Origin: Streptomyces sp. R28
GTDB lineage: Bacteria; Actinomycetota; Actinomycetes; Streptomycetales; Streptomycetaceae
Reading direction: 5' to 3'
Length of the DNA stretch: 64,000 nt
Assembly: GCF_041052385.1 (NCBI RefSeq)
Contig: NZ_CP163439.1
Location: 4,763,001-4,827,000 of the forward strand
The first letter of the stretch is position 1. Each line of letters opens with the position of its first letter. The notes below the pieces were generated by a model. The model made no database searches and had not been told where the DNA came from. It was given only the letters and a program-made list of their open reading frames with translations. Shown here piece after piece: positions 48,566 through 56,963 of this stretch. The position numbers and the translations under genes are program-made.

Positions 48566-49690
48566 CTACCGCCGCGCCATGTACAGGTCCAACGCCTTGT
48601 GCAGCAGCCGGTTGAGCGGGAAGTCCCACTCCCCCAGACACTCGACGGCCTCTCCGCCCGCGCCCACCTTGAACCGCAGCAGGCCCAGCAGGTGGTTGGA
48701 CTCCTCCAGCGTGTCGGTGATGCCGCGGAAGTCGTAGACGGCTGCGCCCAGTTCGTGGGCGTCGGTCATCATGCGCCACTGCATCGCGTTGTTCGGCTGG
48801 ACCTCGCGCCTGCGGCTGGTGGAGGCGCCGTAGGAGTACCAGACGTGGTCGCCGACGGACAGCATGGTGGCGGCGGCGAGGGTGTCGCCGTCGTGGTGGG
48901 CGAGGTAGAGCCGCATGCGGTCGGGGTGCTCGGCGGTGAGCGCGGTCCACATCCGCTGGAAGTAGGGCAGGGGGCGGGGGATGAAACGGTCGCGCTCGGC
49001 GGTCTCGGCGTAGAGCTCGTAGAAGACGGGCAGGTCCTCGTAGCCGCCCCGCACGACCTTCACGCCGGCCTTCTCGGCTTTCTTGATATTGCGCCGCCAC
49101 TGCTGGTTGAGGCCGCGGTGGATGTCGTCCAACGACCGCCCCGCGAACGGCACTTGGCATACGTACCGCGGCTGCCCGACGGCGAAGCCCTCCTCGCTGC
49201 CCGGCTCGGTCTGCCGCCAGCCGGCCCGCCGCAGCCGGTCGGCGACGTCGAGGGCGCGCGTCTCGCACGACGTGGGCTCCGCGTCGCGCAGCCGCCGGGC
49301 GGCCGGGTCGGCGATGGCCGCCTTCACCGCCTCGGTGTTCCAGCGGCGTACGACGACGGGCGGGCCCATCTTGACCGAGAAGGCGCCCTGCCGCTTGAGG
49401 TGGACGAGCATCGGCTCCAGCCAGCGCTCGCCGAGGTCGGGGGCGTACCAGTCGATGAGCGGGCCCTCGGGGAGATAGGCCAGGTATCGCCTCAGCTTCG
49501 GGAGCGGCCGGAAGAGGACGAGCCCCGCGCCGACCAGCCGCCCCGCCTCGTCGAACCACCCCAGACTCTCCGCCCGCCAGTCGGGTTTCACGTCGCCCCA
49601 GGACGGGACCTGCGTGTGGCTGGCGGAGGGGCGGGAGGCGACGAAGGCCAGGTGCTCGTCGCGGGTGATGGGCCGGAGGGTGAGGGGCAT
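48566..49690 (-). CDS. femX: FemX-like peptidoglycan interpeptide-bridge aminoacyltransferase
   Basis: This 374-residue FemABX-family protein has two GNAT-like domains. Typical segments are SHTQVPSWGDVKPDWRAE near the start, NQQWRRNIKKAEKAGVKVVR in the middle, and WYSYGASTSRRREVQPNNAM followed by MQWRMMTDAHELGAAVYDFR. In Streptomyces, FemX adds the first glycine of the bridge to lipid II using Gly-tRNA. The ATG at 49690 starts the conserved MPLTLRPITRDEHLAF; the longer frame upstream is Pro/Ser-rich and without a ribosome site. It is encoded alone, flanked by divergent and convergent neighbours. Glycine specificity is from family knowledge. Confidence 0.85.
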   Translation of the reverse strand: MPLTLRPITRDEHLAFVASRPSASHTQVPSWGDVKPDWRAESLGWFDEAGRLVGAGLVLFRPLPKLRRYLAYLPEGPLIDWYAPDLGERWLEPMLVHLKRQGAFSVKMGPPVVVRRWNTEAVKAAIADPAARRLRDAEPTSCETRALDVADRLRRAGWRQTEPGSEEGFAVGQPRYVCQVPFAGRSLDDIHRGLNQQWRRNIKKAEKAGVKVVRGGYEDLPVFYELYAETAERDRFIPRPLPYFQRMWTALTAEHPDRMRLYLAHHDGDTLAAATMLSVGDHVWYSYGASTSRRREVQPNNAMQWRMMTDAHELGAAVYDFRGITDTLEESNHLLGLLRFKVGAGGEAVECLGEWDFPLNRLLHKALDLYMARR

Positions 49691-49890
49691 GGGTGGGCTC
49701 CTGTCGGGGGTCGGGGGTCGGCTGCTGTGTGTGGGTGGGCCGGACAAGCTGGGTGATCTTCCAGCCTATGCACGCCCCCTCGCGGCCTCACGGTCCCGCT
49801 GCCCGCTCGCTCACGATCGGCCTACATCCGAGCCCCGATCACGATCGGTCTGCCACCGGACTCCGTTCACGATCGCCCCGGAACCGTCCC

Positions 49891-52800
49891 TCACTCCCGG
49901 TCCCCCGGCAACCGCTCCGCCAGCTCCTCCGCCAGCTTCTCCGCCAGCACCTCCGCCAGATGCCTCCCCCGCACCCCCGCCAGCTGCTCCAGCTGCGTCC
50001 GGCAGGAGAACCCGTCCGCCAGCACCACGGTCCCCTCCCCCGCTTCCCGCACCGCCGGCAGCAACTGCTCCTCCGCGCACGCCACCGACACCTCGAAGTG
50101 CCCCTTCTCGAAGCCGAAGTTGCCCGCGAGACCGCAACACCCGCCGCTCAGTTCCCCGGTCAGCCCCGCGGCCTCACGCAGTCCGCGGTCCGCCGTGTCC
50201 CCCAGCACCGCGTGCTGATGGCAGTGGGTCTGCCCGACCGTCGGCCGGTCCACGCGGGGCGGCGTCCAGTCGGGCGCCAGTCGCTCCAGCGTCTCCGCGA
50301 AGGTCAGGACGCGGTCGGCCAGGAGGCGGGCCCGCGGATCGTCGTGCAGCAGTTCCGGCAGGTCCGCGCGGAGGGCTGCCGCGCAGCTCGGCTCCAGGAC
50401 GACGACCGGGGCGGCCGTCTCCAGCACCGGCTCCATGAGGTCGAGCGTGCGCCGCAGCACGGCGCGGGCGCCGTCGAGCTGCCCCGTCGAGATGTACGTC
50501 AACCCGCAGCAGACGCGCCCCCGGCCCCGCAGGAGGGACACCGGGTCCAGCGCCACGGTCGTACCGCCGCCCACGGTCCGACCGTCACCCACCGACTCGC
50601 CCGCACCCGCCGTCCGACCGTCCCCCATGGTCCCGCCCGCCCCCGCCGGCGTCCTCTTCAGCCGCACCGTCGGCGGCAGCGCCACCCGCAGCCCGGCCGC
50701 CTCCAGCACGCGAACGGCCGCCTGCCCCACGGACGGCGAGAGGTGCTCGGTGAAGGTGTCCGGCCACAGGACGACCAGGTCGCCACCCCCGCCACCCCCG
50801 CCACCCCCGCCGCCCCCGAGATCCGCCTTCTCCCGCCGCCGCTCCCACCACTGGCTGAACGTCCGCGTCGCCAGCCGCGGGATCGCCCGCTCCGGCGCGA
50901 TCCCGCCGAGCCGTTTCGCCGCCCGGGCCAAGGGCCCTACGGCGGCCAGCGCGTTGGCGAGTGACGCCGTACGCGTACGTGCCACCGCGCGCAGCCACTG
51001 GGGCAGTCGGCCCATGCTGTAGTGCGCGGCCGGGCGTCGGCGGCCCTGGTAGTGGTGGTGCAGGAACTCCGCCTTGTACGTGGCCATGTCGACCTCGACC
51101 GGGCAGTCGGACCGGCACCCCTTGCAGGACAGGCACAGGTCCAGCGCGTCCCGCACCTCCGTCGACCGCCATCCGTCGGTCACCAGTTCCCCGGCGAGCA
51201 TCTCGTGCAGCAGCCGGGCCCGCCCGCGCGTGGAGTGCTCCTCCTCGCCGGTCGCGCGGAACGACGGGCACATGACGGCGGAGCCCGCGGCAGAACCTGC
51301 CACCGCCGTCGTACGGCACTTGGCGACCCCGACGCACCGCCGTACGGCTGCCGAGAAGTCGCCGCCGTCGGCCGGGTAGCCGAAGGCCACGTCCACCGGC
51401 TCGCGGGGCAGGACGGAGAAGCGGAGGTTCGAGTCGAGGGGGGTCGGGCGCACCAGCATCCCCGGGTTGAGCAGGTCGTCGGGGTCCCAGACGCCCTTGG
51501 CCCGCTCGAACAGCCCGACCATCTCGGCGCCGTACATCTTCGGCAGCAGCTCGGCGCGTGCCTGCCCGTCCCCGTGCTCCCCGGACAGCGAACCGCCGTG
51601 CGCGACGACGACCTCGGCGAGCTCCTCGGAGAAGTGCCGGAAACGGCCGACGCCCGCGTCCGTCAGCAGGTCGAAGTCGATACGGACGTGGATGCAGCCG
51701 TCCCCGAAGTGCCCGTACGGCGTGCCGCGCAGCCCGTGTGCGGTCAGCAGCGCGCGGAAGTCCCGCAGGTATGCCCCGAGCCGCTCCGGCGGCACCGCAC
51801 AGTCCTCCCAGCCGGGCCAGGCCTCTCTCCCGTCCGGCATCCGGGTCGCCGTCCCGCTCGCGTCCTCCCGGATGCGCCACAGGGCCCGCTGCCCGGTCGG
51901 ATCGGTCACGACCAGCGCGTCGACGACATCGGCGGCCCGCACGATCGCCTCCGCACGCGCGCGTGCCTCCGCCACCGACTCCCCGCCCGTCTCCACGAAC
52001 AGCCAGGCACCGCCCCTGGGCAGCGCGGCGGACGCCGACTCCGGCACGAGGTCCTCCGCCATGCCCTCCACCGTCAGCGGCCGGTAGGGCAGCAGCCCTG
52101 CGGCCGCCTCGGCGGCGGCGCTCTCGTCGGCGTACGCCAGCACGGCGAGCGCACGCGCGCGTGGCGCCTGAACCAGTTCTACGGTCGCCTCGGTGAGGAT
52201 CCCGAGGGTGCCCTCGCTCCCGCAGAAGGAACGGGCGACATCGGCGCCCTTCTCGGGCAGCAGGGCATCGAGCGCGTATCCGGAGATCCGGCGGGGCAGT
52301 TCGGGGAAGCCGGTGCGCAGCCGGGCCAGGTCCCCTTCCACCAGGTCCCGGAGTCCCCGCGGCGCGCCGGCCCACTCCTGCCCGAGCCGCAGCCGCTCCC
52401 CCCGTGCGGTGATCACGTCCAGCTCCCGCACGCTGTCCGCGGTCGTCCCCCACGCCACCGAGTGCGAGCCGCACGAGTTGTTGCCGATCATTCCGCCGAG
52501 CGTGCAGCGGCTGTGGGTGGAGGGGTCGGGGCCGAAGCGGAGGCCGTGCGGGGCGGCGGCGTCCTGGAGGCGGTCGAGGACGAGGCCGGGCTGGACGACG
52601 GCGGTGCGGGTCTGCGGGTCGAGGGACACGATCCGGTTCATGTGGCGGGTGAAGTCCAGGACGACCCCGGTGCCAGTGGCCTGTCCCGCGATGGATGTAC
52701 CTCCACCACGTGCCACGACCGGCACCATGTGGTCGCGGCACACCTCCAGTACGGCTGCGACGTCCTCGGCATCATGTGGTGCGACCACACCCAGGGGGAC

Positions 52801-52905
52801 TCGCCGGTAGTTGGAAGCGTCCATGGTGACCAGCGCCCGGGAGGTGACATCGAACCCGACCTCGCCCCGGACGACCTTGCGCAGCTCCGCCTCAAGTTCC
52901 GACAT
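49891..52905 (-). CDS. FAD-binding and Fe-S-binding oxidoreductase (D-lactate/glycolate dehydrogenase type)
   Basis: This 1004-residue fusion has an N-terminal FAD-linked oxidase with a PCMH-type FAD motif (VARGGGTSIAGQATGTGVVL, then GGMIGNNSCGSHSVAWGTT). It continues with an iron-sulfur part (a 4Fe-4S motif CLSCKGCRSDCPVEVD and an upstream Cys pair in CVGVAKC...CPSF) and C-terminal CCG domains (VCCGLTYISTGQL, SGGCCGLAGNFGFEKGH). This is the one-chain form of GlcD-GlcF/Dld2-like enzymes. It would oxidise a 2-hydroxy acid such as D-lactate and pass electrons to the membrane chain. A run of twelve Gly interrupts the linker near residue 700. The exact substrate is unresolved. Confidence 0.9.
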   Translation of the reverse strand: MSELEAELRKVVRGEVGFDVTSRALVTMDASNYRRVPLGVVAPHDAEDVAAVLEVCRDHMVPVVARGGGTSIAGQATGTGVVLDFTRHMNRIVSLDPQTRTAVVQPGLVLDRLQDAAAPHGLRFGPDPSTHSRCTLGGMIGNNSCGSHSVAWGTTADSVRELDVITARGERLRLGQEWAGAPRGLRDLVEGDLARLRTGFPELPRRISGYALDALLPEKGADVARSFCGSEGTLGILTEATVELVQAPRARALAVLAYADESAAAEAAAGLLPYRPLTVEGMAEDLVPESASAALPRGGAWLFVETGGESVAEARARAEAIVRAADVVDALVVTDPTGQRALWRIREDASGTATRMPDGREAWPGWEDCAVPPERLGAYLRDFRALLTAHGLRGTPYGHFGDGCIHVRIDFDLLTDAGVGRFRHFSEELAEVVVAHGGSLSGEHGDGQARAELLPKMYGAEMVGLFERAKGVWDPDDLLNPGMLVRPTPLDSNLRFSVLPREPVDVAFGYPADGGDFSAAVRRCVGVAKCRTTAVAGSAAGSAVMCPSFRATGEEEHSTRGRARLLHEMLAGELVTDGWRSTEVRDALDLCLSCKGCRSDCPVEVDMATYKAEFLHHHYQGRRRPAAHYSMGRLPQWLRAVARTRTASLANALAAVGPLARAAKRLGGIAPERAIPRLATRTFSQWWERRREKADLGGGGGGGGGGGGDLVVLWPDTFTEHLSPSVGQAAVRVLEAAGLRVALPPTVRLKRTPAGAGGTMGDGRTAGAGESVGDGRTVGGGTTVALDPVSLLRGRGRVCCGLTYISTGQLDGARAVLRRTLDLMEPVLETAAPVVVLEPSCAAALRADLPELLHDDPRARLLADRVLTFAETLERLAPDWTPPRVDRPTVGQTHCHQHAVLGDTADRGLREAAGLTGELSGGCCGLAGNFGFEKGHFEVSVACAEEQLLPAVREAGEGTVVLADGFSCRTQLEQLAGVRGRHLAEVLAEKLAEELAERLPGDRE
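50782..50818. repeat. 9-bp tandem repeat coding a polyglycine tract
   Basis: GCCACCCCC repeats three times, followed by a GCCGCCCCC-type unit. The opposite strand codes for a run of twelve glycines in the large oxidoreductase. It lies in the inter-domain linker and is probably variable between strains. Confidence 0.7.
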
Positions 52906-53061
52906 ACGTCCACTACATCAGCCCGTCTGAGGACAAGGCCCCTTCAGGGCCGGTGCGGGGGTCTGGGGGCGGCAGCCCTCAACTCCGACGCCAGCCGAAA
53001 CGCCGTCTCACCCGACGGACGAGGTTTCACCCAGGTTTCCCGAAACAGCTACGCTCCCACC

Positions 53062-54180
53062 GTGGCTGAGATCCAGATTCCCGCTGACATCAAGCCCGCC
53101 GACGGACGTTTCGGCGCGGGCCCCTCCAAGGTGCGGACGGAAGCGCTGGACGCGCTGGCCGCGACCGGTACCTCCCTCCTCGGCACCTCCCACCGCCAGG
53201 CCCCGGTCAAGAACCTGGTCGGCCAGGTGCGCGAGGGCATCTCCGAACTGTTCCAGCTGCCCGAGGGCTACGAGGTCGTCCTCGGCAACGGTGGCTCCAC
53301 CGCGTTCTGGGACATCGCGACGTCCGGCCTGATCGAGAACAAGTCGCAGCACCTCACGTTCGGTGAGTTCAGCTCGAAGTTCGCCAAGGCCGCCAAGCTC
53401 GCCCCGTGGCTGGCCGAGCCGGAGGTCATCTCCACCGACCCGGGCACGCACCCCGAACCGGTCGCAGCTGCGGGCGTCGACGTGTACGCCTTCACGCACA
53501 ACGAGACCTCCACCGGTGTCGCCATGCCGATCAAGCGCGTGGCCGGTGCCGACGAGGGCGCCCTCGTCCTCGTGGACGCGACGAGCGGCGCCGGCGGCCT
53601 GCCGGTCGACGTCTCCGAGACCGACGTCTACTACTTCGCCCCGCAGAAGTCGTTCGCCTCCGACGGCGGCCTGTGGATCGGCGTGTTCTCCCCGGCCGCC
53701 ATCGAGCGCGCCGAGCGCATTCACGCCTCCGGCCGCCACATCCCGGAGTTCTTCTCGCTCCCCACGGCCATCGACAACTCCCGCAAGAACCAGACGTACA
53801 ACACCCCCGCCCTCTCCACCCTCTTCCTGCTGAACCAGCAGCTGGAGTGGATCAACGGCCAGGGCGGCCTCGACTGGGCGGTCAGCCGTACGGCCACCTC
53901 CGCCCGCACCCTGTACGGCTGGGCCGAGGACATCAAGTACGCCAACCCGTTCGTCGCCGACCCGGCCAAGCGCTCCCAGGTCATCGGCACGATCGACTTC
54001 ACGGACGAGATCGACGCCGCCGCCGTCGCCAAGGTGCTGCGCGCCAACGGCATCGTCGACACCGAGCCCTACCGCAAGCTCGGCCGCAACCAGCTCCGGG
54101 TGGCGATGTTCCCGGCGATCGACCCGGCGGACATCGACGCGCTGACGAAGTGCATCGACTATGTGATCGAGAAGCTGTAG
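53062..54180 (+). CDS. serC: Phosphoserine aminotransferase
   Basis: This 372-residue PLP enzyme makes phosphoserine from 3-phosphohydroxypyruvate and glutamate in serine biosynthesis, and acts in pyridoxal 5'-phosphate synthesis. It is the actinobacterial type: FGAGPSKVRTEALDAL, LGTSHRQAPVKNLV, LGNGGSTAFWDIATSGL, HNETSTGVAMPIKR, the active-site Lys in FAPQKSFASDGGLW, and YNTPALSTLFLLNQQLEW. The GTG at 53062 begins the conserved AEIQIPADIKPADGRFG. Length matches the S. coelicolor SerC closely. A strong terminator follows 36 bp after the stop. Confidence 0.96.
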   Translation: MAEIQIPADIKPADGRFGAGPSKVRTEALDALAATGTSLLGTSHRQAPVKNLVGQVREGISELFQLPEGYEVVLGNGGSTAFWDIATSGLIENKSQHLTFGEFSSKFAKAAKLAPWLAEPEVISTDPGTHPEPVAAAGVDVYAFTHNETSTGVAMPIKRVAGADEGALVLVDATSGAGGLPVDVSETDVYYFAPQKSFASDGGLWIGVFSPAAIERAERIHASGRHIPEFFSLPTAIDNSRKNQTYNTPALSTLFLLNQQLEWINGQGGLDWAVSRTATSARTLYGWAEDIKYANPFVADPAKRSQVIGTIDFTDEIDAAAVAKVLRANGIVDTEPYRKLGRNQLRVAMFPAIDPADIDALTKCIDYVIEKL

Positions 54181-54216
54181 GCGTTTGCCGTACGGCAATG
54201 AGTTTCCCGTACGACA

Positions 54217-54252
54217 GTGAGGGGCGCCCGGCGTTGGCCGGGCGCCCCTCAC
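54217..54252. terminator. serC terminator, 16-bp hairpin
   Basis: GTGAGGGGCGCCCGGC at 54217-54232 and its exact complement at 54237-54252 enclose GTTG. It serves serC and probably the convergent epoxide hydrolase gene, whose stop is 17 bp away. Nearly the same hairpin occurs at 56928-56959. Confidence 0.8.
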
Positions 54253-54269
54253 TCGTGCGGGGGCCGGTC

Positions 54270-55238
54270 TCAGCCCCGCAGCTCCGTCAGGAACTCGATC
54301 AGCGCGGCGTTCACTTCCGCGGGCCGCTCCTGCTGGGTCCAGTGGCCGCAGCCCGGCAGCACGATCGGCTCACGGCGCAGGGCGGGCATCAACTCCGGGA
54401 GACTCGCGATGAGTTCGGGCGTGCCCGGGAACGCCGGGACCAGATCGCGGTCGCCGTACATGTACAGCGCGGGCACGCTGACGACCGCGCCGTGCCAGGC
54501 GGCGGTGAGCTCCCAGTTGCGGTCCAGGTTGCGGTACCAGTTCAGGGCGCCGGTGAAGCCCTTGGCGTAGCTCTCGGTGAGCTCGTCCAGGTCCTTCTCG
54601 GTGAGCCAGTCCGGCAGCACCTCGGGGTCGGTCATCTCCGTGAGCCAGCCCCGCTCCGGGTCGGCCACCAGGGCCTGGTCGGGGCGGCCTGCGCCGGGAG
54701 CGTCACCGGAGGCGGAGTAGAACAACTTGCGCAGGGCGGTGCGCGTGTCCAGGGAGAACTCGGCGTCGGCGACGCCGGGCAGGTTGAAGTAGTTCCAGTA
54801 GAACCGCCCGCCGAACCGCTCCTGCATCGCCTGGAGCGGCGGCTGGTCCCCGCGGAACGGCGGCGGCACGCTCAGTCCCGCCACCCCGCGCACCACGTCG
54901 GGCCGCAGCAGCGCGGTGTGCCAGGCCACCGGTGCACCCCAGTCGTGCCCGACGACGAACGCCTCCTCCTCGCCCAGGGCGTGGATCAGCCCGACCACGT
55001 CCCCGACGAGATGAAGGATGCTGTACGCGTCCACGTCCTGCGGGTGATCGCTACGGCCGTATCCGCGCTGGTCGGGAGCGACCACCCGGAACCCGGCGGC
55101 GGCCAGCGGGCCGAACTGGTGGCGCCAGGAGTGCCAGGACTCGGGAAAGCCGTGCAGCAGCACGACGAGCGGGCCCTCGCCCTCCTCCGCGATGTGCAGC
55201 CGGATGCCGTTCACGTCGATCATGCGGTGCTCAACCAT
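54270..55238 (-). CDS. Epoxide hydrolase-type alpha/beta hydrolase
   Basis: This 322-residue alpha/beta hydrolase has the nucleophile Asp99 in VVGHDWGAPVAW, the oxyanion motif HGFPESWHSWRHQF with the HGFP signature, and late His in LPGCGHWTQQERP. The Asp at the elbow and the HGFP motif point to soluble epoxide hydrolase activity (diol formation from an epoxide). The lid contains Tyr/Trp residues around NWYRNLDRNWEL as expected. The ATG at 55238 is preferred because another at 55250 sits six bases from a palindrome. The gene reads away from a TGTACGGTACA operator-like site. Confidence 0.9.
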   Translation of the reverse strand: MVEHRMIDVNGIRLHIAEEGEGPLVVLLHGFPESWHSWRHQFGPLAAAGFRVVAPDQRGYGRSDHPQDVDAYSILHLVGDVVGLIHALGEEEAFVVGHDWGAPVAWHTALLRPDVVRGVAGLSVPPPFRGDQPPLQAMQERFGGRFYWNYFNLPGVADAEFSLDTRTALRKLFYSASGDAPGAGRPDQALVADPERGWLTEMTDPEVLPDWLTEKDLDELTESYAKGFTGALNWYRNLDRNWELTAAWHGAVVSVPALYMYGDRDLVPAFPGTPELIASLPELMPALRREPIVLPGCGHWTQQERPAEVNAALIEFLTELRG

Positions 55239-55255
55239 GCAGGCGAGCATACGCC

Positions 55256-55266
55256 TGTACGGTACA
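55256..55266. promoter_or_regulatory. Palindrome at the epoxide hydrolase promoter
   Basis: TGTACGGTACA is a perfect 11-bp palindrome 18 bp upstream of the preferred start, in AT-rich DNA. It may be an operator; no regulator gene is next to it. Confidence 0.4.
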
Positions 55267-55296
55267 AGTAATTACTGGCGTGCGCCGCCCGCCCGA

Positions 55297-55476
55297 CTAT
55301 CCGAACTGCCGGATGAAGGCCTGCCGGCCCTCGCGGGAGACGGTGAGGAGGGGGCCGTCCTGCTGCTTGCTGTCACGGACGGCGCGGCCGCCGGGGGCGG
55401 TGTCGGCGACCTCGACGCAGGCGTTCTCCTGTCCCGAGTACGACGACTTCCAGAAGGGGCTTACGACCTCGGTCAC
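55297..55476 (-). CDS. DUF397 domain protein
   Basis: This 59-residue protein starts at GTG 55476 and ends with TAG. The DUF397 core is clear: PFWKSSYSGQENACVEVAD, then GGRAVRDSKQQDGPLL and REGRQAFIRQFG. Its start overlaps the stop of the XRE regulator as GTGA, the standard arrangement of the XRE/DUF397 pairs that are abundant in Streptomyces and behave like regulatory pairs affecting antibiotic production and development. The DUF397 protein is presumed to bind or modulate its regulator. It is a complete protein despite its size. Confidence 0.88.
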   Translation of the reverse strand: MTEVVSPFWKSSYSGQENACVEVADTAPGGRAVRDSKQQDGPLLTVSREGRQAFIRQFG

Positions 55477-56330
55477 GATGTGTCTTCCTTCAGGCTCCGC
55501 AGTACGCCCCGGATGAGCTTCGCGCTCGCGTCCGGCGTCAACGCTGACGATCGCAGTAGGTCGAACGCATTGGCGTAAGCCGCAAGGTCCTCGGCCCCTT
55601 CAAGGACAGACGTGCCTCGCAGATTGTCCATGGCGACCGCTTCGACCGTCGGCTCCTCATCGAAGCTGAAGGAGTACAAGGCGGAGGAGTAACCAGCCAG
55701 GATGCCCGCACTGAACGGCAGCACCTGCACGGTGACGTTCTTCCGCTTGCCGATCTCCAGGATCGCGGACAGCTGCTCGCGGTGAGTCTCGACGTTCACC
55801 AGCGGTTGAGCGAGGACCGGTTCCCAGAGGATGGCCGTGTACGAGGCTCCGCCCTCTTCGATCTTCGCCTGCCTGCCCACACGGACCTTCACCAACTGGG
55901 CGGCCCGTTCCGGCTCCATGCAGTTGGGGCCGTGAGCGATAACCGCCTCTGCATAGGCCGGAGTTTGCAGTAGCCCCGGCACCATCACCGGCTGCCACTC
56001 GCGGATGTACGTCGCGTCATCCTCCAACGCGATGTGATCGACGTAGTCCGGCCGCAGGTGCTCGGCATGTTCGATCCACCAGCCCCGGTTCTTGGAGTGC
56101 TTGGCCAACTCCTCTAGCTTGCTGCGCACTTCTTGTTCCGTCACGCCGTACGCATCCAGCAGCAACCGCACCTCGATGACGCGCGCGGTGACGTGACCGC
56201 TCTCAAGGCGGCTGACCCTCGCCTGACTTGCCGCGATGATCTCGGCGGCCTTCGGCTGCGCCCCGAATCGCGGGATCCGTGAACTCCCGTGCCCACTGGA
56301 CAGATGAACGCGGCTTGGATCGAGGAGCAT
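55473..56330 (-). CDS. XRE family regulator with DUF5753 C-terminus, unusual N-terminus
   Basis: This protein of about 285 residues has a C-terminal DUF5753 ligand-like domain (YIREWQPVMVPGLLQTPAYA, VLPFSAGILAGYSSALYSFS) and an N-terminal helix-turn-helix that is short. After SSRIPRFGAQ the next recognisable element is KAAEIIAASQARVSRLESGH, so the usual first helix and turn (about ten residues of the LRxLRExAG type) appear to be missing. This could be an in-frame deletion or a non-functional allele. The residues before it are poorly conserved, so the start is uncertain. It is coupled to the DUF397 gene and diverges from the glutaredoxin-like gene, overlapping its upstream region. Confidence 0.78.
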   Translation of the reverse strand: MLLDPSRVHLSSGHGSSRIPRFGAQPKAAEIIAASQARVSRLESGHVTARVIEVRLLLDAYGVTEQEVRSKLEELAKHSKNRGWWIEHAEHLRPDYVDHIALEDDATYIREWQPVMVPGLLQTPAYAEAVIAHGPNCMEPERAAQLVKVRVGRQAKIEEGGASYTAILWEPVLAQPLVNVETHREQLSAILEIGKRKNVTVQVLPFSAGILAGYSSALYSFSFDEEPTVEAVAMDNLRGTSVLEGAEDLAAYANAFDLLRSSALTPDASAKLIRGVLRSLKEDTS

Positions 56331-56375
56331 CCCGACTCATCGATGGCCTCCGTCTCATCGATAGCCTTCGTCCCC

Positions 56376-56813
56376 ATGATGCGCGCTTGGATCTTGCCGA
56401 CGCTGCTTGTGCTCTGTGGCTCAGCCCTTGCGGCTGAGCTGGTCTTCAGCGGGACCCCAGGCGCCGCCGCGGCACTCCTGCTGGTGTTCGTGCTGCTCGC
56501 AGGCGTGAACTCGCCTCTGCCCTTCCCGAGGTCGATCGGTGCGCTGGAGGCAGAACGCCGCAGTGCGGTCGATGGCCGGCCGGTCGTCTTCTGGCGGCCG
56601 GGGTGCAAGTACTGCCTGCGACTGCGCATCCGGTTGGGCCGTGACGCCCGCCAGTTGCACTGGGTCGACATCTGGCGCGACCCGGCTGGAGCGGCAGCGG
56701 TGAGGGCGGCCAACGACGGCAATGAGACCGTGCCGACCGTGGTCGTGGCGGGCCGAGCACACGTCAGCCCCGCTGCTGAGTGGGTGCGCGAGCAGCTCTC
56801 CCGTTCCGCTTGA
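56376..56813 (+). CDS. Membrane-anchored glutaredoxin-like protein
   Basis: This 145-residue protein has two N-terminal transmembrane helices (about 1-45: AWILPTLLVLCGSALAAEL, then AALLLVFVLLAGVNSPLPF). A glutaredoxin-type domain follows with the redox motif CKYC in VVFWRPGCKYCLRLRIRLG, the cis-Pro in NETVPTVVVAG and the conserved WVDIWRDPAGAAAVRAAN. It is likely a thiol-disulfide or mycothiol-linked reductase, similar to the Streptomyces mycoredoxin-like proteins. ATG 56376 or 56379 begins the membrane segment; longer in-frame extensions overlap the divergent XRE gene. Which face the domain lies on is not settled. Confidence 0.83.
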   Translation: MMRAWILPTLLVLCGSALAAELVFSGTPGAAAALLLVFVLLAGVNSPLPFPRSIGALEAERRSAVDGRPVVFWRPGCKYCLRLRIRLGRDARQLHWVDIWRDPAGAAAVRAANDGNETVPTVVVAGRAHVSPAAEWVREQLSRSA

Positions 56814-56927
56814 TCAGGATCGCTGTGCTGAATGTGGTCACTGCGCGATCCTGCCGGGCCGGATGAGCGGTCCGGTCGCACCGCGCCTGCCGAGCGACGC
56901 TGCAGTCGTCTAGAGCGGTACGACGAT

Positions 56928-56959
56928 GAGGGGCGCCCGGCACTCGCCGGGCGCCCCTC
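56928..56959. terminator. 14-bp hairpin terminator, sibling of the serC terminator
   Basis: GAGGGGCGCCCGGC, loop ACTC and GCCGGGCGCCCCTC. The stem and the flanking TACGAC are shared with 54217-54252. It lies between the glutaredoxin-like gene and the convergent cellulase gene, whose stop is 4 bp away. Confidence 0.8.
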
Positions 56960-56963
56960 GCGC

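Noticed and set aside
50782..50818. Possible CRISPR-like array of 9-bp units
   Set aside because: There are no spacers; it is a slippage tract coding polyglycine.
51022..53061. A plus-strand frame joined in phase to serC and extending its N-terminus by about 680 codons
   Set aside because: It is antisense to the giant oxidoreductase gene. SerC proteins begin at AEIQIPADIK, so GTG 53062 is the start.
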